Shown in pieces: positions 1 to 5,648 of a stretch of 5,831 nucleotides of DNA; the stretch's first letter is position 1, and each line of letters opens with the position of its first letter. Where the stretch lies: contig JAHFBU010000118.1 of the NCBI GenBank assembly GCA_023249795.1, positions 1 to 5,831 of the forward strand, read 5' to 3'. The stretch comes from Syntrophaceae bacterium (GTDB lineage: Bacteria; Desulfobacterota; Syntrophia; Syntrophales; UBA5619). The position numbers and the translations under genes were made by a program. The notes below the pieces were generated by a model, which searched no databases, had not been told where the DNA came from, and worked only from the letters and a program-made list of their open reading frames with translations.

Positions 1-981
1 GGTAAACACACGCCCTTTTGCATCGCCGTCAGCCATCACCTCAAGAAAGGCCTTGTTGAAGAGATTCATCTCTTCCTGAAAATCCGCATAGGTTTCCTTC
101 TGGGGCTTGCCGCCGACAATGACATTCTTGTCGGCGTAATAGCGCGGCACCGTGATATCGAGCGTTACGTTGGTAAAAGGGGTCTGAAAACCCACACGGG
201 TGGGTACATTGATGTTAAAGATGAACTCTTGAAGAGCCTGCCGGATATCCTGATAGCTCAGCTTGTCGAAGCGGATGAAGGGGGCGAGCAGCGTGTCGAA
301 GTTGGAAAAAGCCTGAGCCCCGGCGGCCTCCCCCTGGAGCGTGTAGAAGAAATTGACCACCTGTCCCAGGGCGCTGCGGAGGTGCTTGGCCGGCCCGCTC
401 TCCACCTTGCCGGAGACCCCTCGGAATCCTTCCATAAGAAGATCAAAGAGATCCCACCCGACACAGTAGACCGAAAGCAGGCTGAGGTCATGGATATGAA
501 AGTCCCCCTCCGAATGCGCCCGGCGGACCTCCGGCGAATAGATCTCGTTGAGCCAGTAGACCTTGCTGACCTCGGAGGAGATGTAATTGTTCAATCCCTG
601 GAGTGAGTAATCCATATTGCTGTTTTCGTTTATTTTCCAATCCAACTTCTTGAGATACTGATCGACCAGATCCACCTCCATCTTGTTGGTGATTTCCCGA
701 AGGCGGGCGTGCTGCTCGCGATAAATGATATAGCCCTTCGCCGTCTTGCGATACGGCGAAGAGAGGAGAACCTCCTCCACGATATCCTGAATCTCCTCGA
801 CCGTCATAATCCTGCTGTCGAAGATCTTTTCAGCCAGACTCAAAACGCGGATGGTCAGTGTCTTTGCAACCGGATGATAAAACTCGCCCGTTGCCGCGCC
901 TGCCTTTGCGATGGCATTGGTGATTTTCTCCGCGTTGAATTTCAGCAGGCGTCCGTCCCTCTTTTTTATTTCTGTATGCAT
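1..981 (-). CDS. nrdD: Anaerobic (class III) ribonucleoside-triphosphate reductase NrdD, N-terminal 327 residues, cut by left edge
   Basis: NrdD reduces ribonucleoside triphosphates to dNTPs without oxygen, using a glycyl radical installed by the radical SAM activase NrdG. I translated this frame by hand: it is open from an ATG at 981 to the left edge without a stop. Residues 3 to about 95 form an ATP-cone allosteric domain (starts EIKKRDGRLLKFNAEKIT, with RKTAKGYIIYREQ near 78-90). The catalytic barrel then begins, with FHIHDLSLLSVYCVGWDL at 161-178, LQGEAAGAQAFSNFDTLLAP at 215-234 and NVPTRVGFQTPFTN at 258-271, all typical of NrdD. Cys173 sits where the thiyl-radical cysteine is expected (family knowledge: about residue 175 in E. 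coli). Roughly half the usual length of about 700 residues is present; the glycyl-radical C-terminus and any nrdG lie beyond the left edge. The start is supported by GAAGGGA 8 bases upstream. It has its own promoter and apparent NrdR sites. Confidence 0.95.
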   Translation of the reverse strand, partial: MHTEIKKRDGRLLKFNAEKITNAIAKAGAATGEFYHPVAKTLTIRVLSLAEKIFDSRIMTVEEIQDIVEEVLLSSPYRKTAKGYIIYREQHARLREITNKMEVDLVDQYLKKLDWKINENSNMDYSLQGLNNYISSEVSKVYWLNEIYSPEVRRAHSEGDFHIHDLSLLSVYCVGWDLFDLLMEGFRGVSGKVESGPAKHLRSALGQVVNFFYTLQGEAAGAQAFSNFDTLLAPFIRFDKLSYQDIRQALQEFIFNINVPTRVGFQTPFTNVTLDITVPRYYADKNVIVGGKPQKETYADFQEEMNLFNKAFLEVMADGDAKGRVFT

Positions 982-989
982 AGAGTGCT

Positions 990-996
990 TCCCTTC
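990..996 (-). promoter_or_regulatory. Ribosome binding site of nrdD
   Basis: The minus strand reads GAAGGGA here, 8 bases before the ATG at 981. It is purine-rich and at normal spacing, and it fixes the nrdD start. No other start in this frame has comparable support. Confidence 0.7.
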
Positions 997-1034
997 TTAA
1001 GATGAGGTTTAAGATGGCCCCGAAATAATGATAA

Positions 1035-1050
1035 ACGCAATATATTGGGG
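1035..1050. promoter_or_regulatory. NrdR box 1 (promoter-distal copy, just downstream of the predicted start of transcription)
   Basis: The plus strand reads ACGCAATATATTGGGG. It matches the NrdR-box consensus I know (acaCwAtATaTwGtgt) at 13 of 16 positions, including the whole central CwAtATaTwG core. NrdR is the ATP-cone repressor that controls ribonucleotide reductase genes, usually through two boxes about 31-32 bases apart. A second, weaker box starts exactly 31 bases further upstream of nrdD. This box lies a few bases downstream of the expected transcription start. What is seen is the motif and its spacing; binding by NrdR is inferred. Confidence 0.8.
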
Positions 1051-1059
1051 TGTGGCTCC

Positions 1060-1088
1060 TTCATACTACCAGATATTGACAAGGTCAA
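1060..1088 (-). promoter_or_regulatory. Sigma-70 type promoter of nrdD
   Basis: On the minus strand, TTGACC (1083-1088, 5 of 6 to consensus) and TATGAA (1060-1065, 4 of 6) are separated by 17 bases. Transcription would start near 1053, giving a leader of about 70 bases. The promoter overlaps one NrdR-like box and is followed by another, so repression when dNTPs or ATP are plentiful is the expected mode of control. The start site is inferred, not measured. Confidence 0.65.
1066..1081. promoter_or_regulatory. NrdR box 2 (weaker copy, inside the -35/-10 spacer)
   Basis: The plus strand reads CTACCAGATATTGACA. It matches the NrdR consensus at about 9 of 16 positions, 8 of them in the 10-base core. 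Alone it would be weak, but its start is 31 bases from the start of box 1, so the two sites lie on the same helical face as in known NrdR targets. It fills 16 of the 17 bases between the -35 and -10 hexamers, where bound repressor would block RNA polymerase. Confidence 0.65.
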
Positions 1089-1092
1089 GGAG

Positions 1093-1109
1093 AATTTTTA
1101 TAAAAAATT
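1093..1109 (-). promoter_or_regulatory. AT-rich near-palindrome in the UP-element position of the nrdD promoter
   Basis: These 17 bases are all A or T (AATTTTTATAAAAAATT on the plus strand) and nearly self-complementary. They lie just upstream of the -35 hexamer, at about -40 to -56 from the predicted start, where the alpha-subunit C-terminal domain binds UP elements. They could also be the end of a weak terminator region for the upstream radical SAM gene, but no GC-rich stem accompanies them. Confidence 0.4.
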
Positions 1110-1159
1110 GAAAATCACGATGGTGCTTCACGGAAGGGAACTGACTGCACGGAAAGAGC

Positions 1160-2209
1160 CTAACGTATAAGGTTAAGGAGCGACTTGAAACGATATTTGT
1201 TTGAGAAAACGATATTGTTATAGAGAGCACATTCCCATGAGCAGAAACATCGGGAGCTTTTTATCGCCGCAAGGATCTCTTTCGTGCTTCCAAGGGCCAA
1301 TACTTCTTTAATGTTGTAGTCATAGTCGCGAAGGTTCCCAAAAGATTTTTTTAACATTTCACAGGGAAAAAGTTCTCCATCATCCGAGAGAACCATAAGT
1401 TTCTTTCCGGCGAGACATTTCACCGGGGATCTTTTAGCGCCAAGAGCGTCAAGCACGAGTTCGTGAACCATGTCCTGTATAGGGTTTATCAGCCTCGCGT
1501 AAGGGTGGTTTTTTGCTTTCTTTGTAAAATGTCTCTGATACTCGAAAACTTCTTTCAACTTATCCAGATCAATCTCTTTGGCAATTTTTTCCCTTGAGTC
1601 TCCTCTTACCACCGCAAGCATGGGATTTGCGAAGGGATAGTTTTCATTGATATAGTCAAGAAGCTCACAAATTACATTTTCGTTAAATTTGGAATAAACA
1701 ATCCCTACGTCCACGCTCAAATTTGAATAGCTCGTTAAAAAAGTTTTCAGGACAGCCATGGTCTCTTGTTGAGCTTTAAAAGAGTCTCTGACCTGAAAGA
1801 TTTCACTGGAGGCGTCTTCAACTCCCGACATCGAGACTGAAAGACGGAAATGGGTTTGGGGGTTTTCTCTCAGGATCCGGCGCAGATTATTTTCGATAAC
1901 GTCGGGCAAGAGTCCGTTTGTGGGAATGGTAATCCAGGGTACCTTTGAGTTTCTTGTGAAGAGGCTGCAAATTTCGGGGAGTTCTTTGCGTAAAAAAGGT
2001 TCCCCCCCGCTCATGGTCAGTTGCTGCAAGTTTGAAAGGGAAAGGGTGATCTTGTCAATTTCCTCAAGGGAGAGTTCTTTGCGTGAGTTTGCTTCATCAA
2101 TATTTCGCCAGTTGAAGCACATCTTGCATCTGGCGTTGCACTTTGAGGTGACAAAGAAGATCAAATAAAAAGGATGACCCCATAAGATGTTTTTAGTCAG
2201 ACGCCACAT
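1160..2209 (-). CDS. Radical SAM protein with SPASM/Twitch-like C-terminal cysteine region
   Basis: Predicted radical SAM enzyme of 349 residues (numbered from the ATG at 2209). CNARCKMC at 24-31 gives the CX3CX2C motif for the SAM-binding [4Fe-4S] cluster, and SGGEP at 67-71 is the SAM-contacting motif. After the barrel, C265-X12-G-X4-C283 fits the opening of a SPASM domain, followed by GNLRDYD at 291-297 and then C321-X-C323-X3-C327. That is five C-terminal cysteines, fewer than the seven of full SPASM, so one auxiliary cluster (Twitch-like) is likely. The frame also opens at a TTG at 2218, which would add three residues; ATG is preferred, though neither has a good ribosome site. The start lies inside the glycosyltransferase gene (17-base overlap), implying translational coupling. 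No precursor peptide is seen nearby, so action on a sugar or lipid intermediate is as likely as peptide modification. The substrate is unknown. The stop is TAG at 1160-1162. Confidence 0.88.
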   Translation of the reverse strand: MWRLTKNILWGHPFYLIFFVTSKCNARCKMCFNWRNIDEANSRKELSLEEIDKITLSLSNLQQLTMSGGEPFLRKELPEICSLFTRNSKVPWITIPTNGLLPDVIENNLRRILRENPQTHFRLSVSMSGVEDASSEIFQVRDSFKAQQETMAVLKTFLTSYSNLSVDVGIVYSKFNENVICELLDYINENYPFANPMLAVVRGDSREKIAKEIDLDKLKEVFEYQRHFTKKAKNHPYARLINPIQDMVHELVLDALGAKRSPVKCLAGKKLMVLSDDGELFPCEMLKKSFGNLRDYDYNIKEVLALGSTKEILAAIKSSRCFCSWECALYNNIVFSNKYRFKSLLNLIR

Positions 2210-3212
2210 TTGTTTCAACCAATGCCCGGGTTTTTATAATAAGCACGCTGATCACACCTGCGACAAACACTAAATTATTGAAGAAAAAGTTTATCGGGAC
2301 AAACTTTATCGCCCATATGAGGCCTTTCTGTTTTAAAGATAATTTTATGAAAGGAAAATTGAGAACTAAATATATCAGCAGGAAAAAGAGCGAAATCTCA
2401 AAACCGATAATTTGTATGACGGCCAGAAACAGCGAGAGGGTCACGAAGAAAGCAAACATGGGGGTGAGAATTGACTTTCGTATGCTTGGATAGAGGGACT
2501 TTGTATTTCCTCTTTTTACAATTTCAAGAGAGAGATATATACGGCTTAGATAATTTTTAACGAGGCTGAAGAAATCGGGGAAGTAGTGGCCCACTGTAAT
2601 CCGGGGGTCTGCCGCGGCAGTAAAACCGCTGTCAAAAAATCTCAGCCAGAGTTCCTCTCTTTCGACACTGGCCCCTTTAAAGTTCTCGGAAAAACCGCCC
2701 AGCGATACGAAAGCTCTCTTTTCGTAAAAGTCGCCGGTGCCCCCAAAACAATGGTTTTTTATAACGCACTTCGCCATTCCTTCAGGGACGGTAAGATAGT
2801 GGTCGAAAACCGCTTTATAATGATGAGTGACTTTCTTGTTCATCGGTTCAAGGGAGTATGTTCCGGTGGCAAGCTCTGCCTTGTGCTCATTTGCAAGGGC
2901 AAGAAGTTTTGAGATCGTATCGGGTGAGACGATCACATCGGAGTCCAAGAAATATAAGTAAGCGCCGCTTGCCTGTTTTGCCCCCAGGTTTCTTGCTGCC
3001 CCAGCCCCTTTGTTTTCTTGATGTAAAATTCTGATTTTGAAAGGCGCAAGGAGTTCTTCATAGTTGGTGTTTCTGGAGCCGTCGTTTACAACGAACACCT
3101 CCAGGTTCGGATGATCGGAGGCCAGGACCGCACGCACACAGGGTGCAATTGTTTTTGAAGCATTATATGCGGGAATGATTACCGAGACTTTCGTTTCCGT
3201 CAAATCTTCCAT
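2193..3212 (-). CDS. Family 2 (GT-A fold) glycosyltransferase with C-terminal membrane helices
   Basis: Predicted inverting GT2 enzyme of 339 residues that would transfer a sugar from a nucleotide donor to an unknown acceptor at the inner face of the cytoplasmic membrane. VSVIIPAYN at 9-17 opens the Rossmann-like nucleotide-binding half; VVNDGS at 41-46 carries the nucleotide-contacting Asp44; NKGAGAARN at 67-75 follows; and LDSD at 89-92 gives the DXD metal-binding motif. GGTGDFY near 157-163 and GASVEREELWLR at 180-191 fit the acceptor and catalytic-base region. Hydrophobic segments at about 249-269, 271-290 and 304-326 predict two or three membrane helices. An in-frame TGA at 3225-3227 makes the ATG at 3212 the first possible ATG start. 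No clear Shine-Dalgarno sequence precedes it. It overlaps the downstream radical SAM gene, so the two likely act in one pathway, for example surface polysaccharide or glycolipid synthesis (inference). Donor and acceptor cannot be told. Confidence 0.9.
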   Translation of the reverse strand: MEDLTETKVSVIIPAYNASKTIAPCVRAVLASDHPNLEVFVVNDGSRNTNYEELLAPFKIRILHQENKGAGAARNLGAKQASGAYLYFLDSDVIVSPDTISKLLALANEHKAELATGTYSLEPMNKKVTHHYKAVFDHYLTVPEGMAKCVIKNHCFGGTGDFYEKRAFVSLGGFSENFKGASVEREELWLRFFDSGFTAAADPRITVGHYFPDFFSLVKNYLSRIYLSLEIVKRGNTKSLYPSIRKSILTPMFAFFVTLSLFLAVIQIIGFEISLFFLLIYLVLNFPFIKLSLKQKGLIWAIKFVPINFFFNNLVFVAGVISVLIIKTRALVETNVASD

Positions 3213-3282
3213 AGAGAGTATCGATCAACCGGTCCTGGTTTAACCCTGATTTGTCCATGACTTTTTATTCTACGAGACGCGC

Positions 3283-3313
3283 CATATAACACGTCGATTT
3301 GAGGTTGTGTCAA
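3283..3313 (-). promoter_or_regulatory. Possible sigma-70 promoter for the glycosyltransferase/radical SAM pair
   Basis: The minus strand has a perfect TTGACA (3308-3313) and an extended -10 element, TGTTATATG (3283-3291), with a spacer of 19 bases to TATATG or 18 to TTATAT. The spacing is longer than ideal but the TGn extension can compensate. Transcription would begin near 3276, leaving a leader of about 65 bases before the ATG at 3212. The match is suggestive only, since the region is AT-rich and no terminator separates it from the upstream gene. Confidence 0.4.
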
Positions 3314-3377
3314 ATTATTTTCGCTTATCTTCGGCGATGTCCTTGCATCCTGACTTCATCCCACCGCGATCCAAATT

Positions 3378-5648
3378 TCATTCAGGCAGCAATCCAATAT
3401 CGCAAGACAAATTCCCGAAGGGCGCCACGCGATAACTTAACAATGATTCGGAGGTAACCTTCCCGATAACTTTCGCATATTGATTGTAGAAAGCCATATA
3501 GCATCCATTTGCATATTCATCGAGACAGGACGGGTCCATGTCGGGACAGCAAGATTGAATGGGCTCACTGTCGGTCTGATAGATCCATGCCGTGAAATCA
3601 TAGTCGGCATTACGAATATCGGTCGCGACGAATTTGTCGCATTGATTTGAATCCCTGGCAAGTCTCACATAGCTGATCGCGGCGTGGTACTTTTCATCAC
3701 TGAGCACATATATTCTGAGGATTTGCCCTGCCGGCAACACAGAGTCGGGTTCAAAGGAGCACTCTCCGGGTGTTGCCGACTTCGGATCAAGAGGAGAAGA
3801 GAGCTTGACGCATACCTGATTGAGGTCATTTGCATAGATGTTCCAGAGTGAGCAATAAATATCATTTGCGGGGCAGGAAGCCAGGCACGTCTGGGTGCAG
3901 CAGTCCGCGGGGCACCCGCTGCAATTTGGCGCGCAACTATTTTGCGTGCGGCATTCCATGGGACAATCGTGTTTTGCATAACAGTAATATGGGAAATGTT
4001 CGGGAATGACCGTACTGACGTTCTCAATGGTCGGGTCGCCGTCGATAGCATCGACCCAAACGGGGTTATTTCGATCATAGTTGTTGCAGGCTTCAGACAG
4101 ATTAAGCCAGTCAAACGGGGTCGGTTCGCGTATATCCTTGAAGCCGACGGCAACGGCCTTGTCTTCGTCACCCATCTGGCCGTAATAAACAACCTGCACC
4201 GTGAGATCCGTGATCCAGAACGGTATGGGATTGTTCTGAAGATCAAATCTTAAGGTCACTGAACTTTCTTTTGGAATGGCGATTCCACTGCCGCCGCTTA
4301 TGACCTGATAAGTAAATGGCGTTTCGATGGTATTGATATATGCCAGATACGGGTCAACGTCGAATCGTTTATATTTCAGAACGAGATAAACGGCTCCCCC
4401 GGTCATCTCGTCATCGCTCATGTTCTTGACGGTCAGCTTGAACTCTTTGCCGAAAGCTGTATTGATGCCACTTTCATAGGGCATGAACGTATAAATGCCG
4501 TCCTCCGGCAAGCCTATCTCCAGCTTGCCGCGGAAGAAATAACTCAGCACCTGGGATGAATAGCCGATGGCGCGGGGGATAAGGTATTGTCCATAATCGG
4601 CATATACCTTATCATCGAGCCGCAATCCGAGATACTTCATATTTGAAGGGAGCAGATCGTAATAGATTCTTTCTCTCACAAAATGCTCGATCGGCAAGAC
4701 CGATCCAACACCTGTCTTCTTCCTCTGGTAAACTCTCACTTCCCCTGAATCCGCTTCCTCGTACTCTTCCATATTGGACCAGTCGGGATAGGGAAACCCG
4801 GCATTCAAAATGGTATCCGGACTTAGAAAATTGGCGTTGGTAAATTCCGAGAGACCGATGCTGCCTCGCAGGGTGACAGCAGGATTCCGATTATCAGATG
4901 TGTATTGGTTCGTGTCGAAAAGGCTGCTTATGGTCAAAGGATGGCCGGAACCATCGGGAATGAAATATACCGGTTGTTTAGGTGAGACGGCGCTGTCGCT
5001 ATATTCCGAAAGTGTCGCGCTATTGATTTTTCTAAGGGCCCATTGTTCGTAATCGTTGAGGAGAAGATGGCCATCGTTACGTGCATGTTCCGGAATGGAC
5101 ATGTCCTGGACCAGATGCATCACCTGACCCAACGCCCTGAATGTTTCGGCAAAATTATTGTCTCGTGTGTTTGGGTTGCTGGCTGTGAGGGCAGTGTAAT
5201 AGTAATTTCTCGCGTCATTCCAAGAGTAACATCCTCCGGGGGACTGGGTTCCGACCTCCTTCGTGGCCCATTCCATGGCGTTGATGCCTGAAAGAAGACC
5301 CGTATCCCATATGCCTGAAAAACCGCTGTCATCGAGGGGATTAAGAAAATGATTTACGGACCGAAGATAGGAAAGATACCAGGAAGGTACGTCTTCCCAT
5401 TTACCTCCATCTTTGAGCCATTTCCATATTTCCTGATTATTGACAGGATTCTGAATTCCATCTCGCATATCGGTATAGCTTTTCAGATAATCATTCAGGG
5501 AAAATCCGTTTAAGTTATGCCGGGTAATATACTCATTCATGGTCCTATGGGTATCTGTTTCTAAAGCCATTGCCTTGGAAACGATGAGAGATAATATAAA
5601 AATAACTATTATATATAACCGGCGGTTTGTCTTTATTCTGATATTCAT
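3378..5648 (-). CDS. Exported zinc phospholipase C / S1-P1 nuclease-like protein with cysteine-rich C-terminal region
   Basis: This 756-residue protein starts with a basic stretch and a hydrophobic core (residues 1-27) ending in AMA, a Sec signal peptide probably cleaved before Leu29. The first part resembles the trinuclear zinc fold of Bacillus cereus phospholipase C and S1-P1 nuclease: His34, Asp86 and His100 (14 apart, as D55/H69 in that enzyme), then H178-X3-D182-X5-H188 in MHLVQDMSIPEHARND, the spacing of H118/D122/H128. The last His/Glu pair is less clear; His194 and Glu201 are candidates. Residues about 205-375 end in IPRAIGYSSQVLSYFFRG, about 375-500 look like a beta-sandwich, and 556-599 contain 11 cysteines. 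It is far longer than simple phospholipases (about 250 residues). A phosphodiesterase activity on lipid or nucleic acid is possible but unproven. Its ATG overlaps the TGA of an upstream gene; GGGAGG (5659-5664) and GAGGT (5652-5656) are ribosome-site candidates. The stop is TGA at 3378-3380. Confidence 0.8.
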   Translation of the reverse strand: MNIRIKTNRRLYIIVIFILSLIVSKAMALETDTHRTMNEYITRHNLNGFSLNDYLKSYTDMRDGIQNPVNNQEIWKWLKDGGKWEDVPSWYLSYLRSVNHFLNPLDDSGFSGIWDTGLLSGINAMEWATKEVGTQSPGGCYSWNDARNYYYTALTASNPNTRDNNFAETFRALGQVMHLVQDMSIPEHARNDGHLLLNDYEQWALRKINSATLSEYSDSAVSPKQPVYFIPDGSGHPLTISSLFDTNQYTSDNRNPAVTLRGSIGLSEFTNANFLSPDTILNAGFPYPDWSNMEEYEEADSGEVRVYQRKKTGVGSVLPIEHFVRERIYYDLLPSNMKYLGLRLDDKVYADYGQYLIPRAIGYSSQVLSYFFRGKLEIGLPEDGIYTFMPYESGINTAFGKEFKLTVKNMSDDEMTGGAVYLVLKYKRFDVDPYLAYINTIETPFTYQVISGGSGIAIPKESSVTLRFDLQNNPIPFWITDLTVQVVYYGQMGDEDKAVAVGFKDIREPTPFDWLNLSEACNNYDRNNPVWVDAIDGDPTIENVSTVIPEHFPYYCYAKHDCPMECRTQNSCAPNCSGCPADCCTQTCLASCPANDIYCSLWNIYANDLNQVCVKLSSPLDPKSATPGECSFEPDSVLPAGQILRIYVLSDEKYHAAISYVRLARDSNQCDKFVATDIRNADYDFTAWIYQTDSEPIQSCCPDMDPSCLDEYANGCYMAFYNQYAKVIGKVTSESLLSYRVAPFGNLSCDIGLLPE

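Noticed and set aside
229..606. 125-codon plus-strand open frame
   Set aside because: It lies wholly antisense to nrdD, whose conserved motifs are continuous through the same bases; its translation is low-complexity with no recognisable motif and it has no ribosome site that I can see.
709..1005. 98-codon plus-strand open frame
   Set aside because: It is antisense to the ATP-cone part of nrdD and runs through the nrdD ribosome site; it is a shadow of that gene in a GC-rich region.
1126..1156. Short direct repeat (CACGGAAG and CACGGAAAG) downstream of the radical SAM stop
   Set aside because: Only two imperfect copies of eight or nine bases; it forms no stem and suggests no attachment site or operator.
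982..1159. Search for a RiPP precursor peptide next to the radical SAM gene
   Set aside because: Only a GTG-started frame of about 21 codons without a ribosome site is present, and it overlaps the nrdD promoter; nothing resembles a precursor peptide.
3321..3337. Possible terminator after the PLC-like gene (TCGC/GCGA stem followed by AAAATAATTT)
   Set aside because: The stem is only four base pairs with a nine-base loop, and the downstream tract is not a run of T on the transcribed strand, so it would not act as an intrinsic terminator.
3315..3359. 14-codon frame (ATG at 3359) between the PLC-like and glycosyltransferase genes
   Set aside because: It is too short to tell from chance, and its GGTGGG lies directly against the ATG with no usable spacing.
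3665..4246. 193-codon minus-strand open frame in another frame of the PLC-like gene
   Set aside because: It is fully contained in the 756-codon gene and its arginine- and serine-rich translation is typical of an out-of-frame shadow.
3942..5291. Several plus-strand open frames of 66 to 103 codons
   Set aside because: All are antisense to the PLC-like gene, overlap one another, and show no recognisable protein features.
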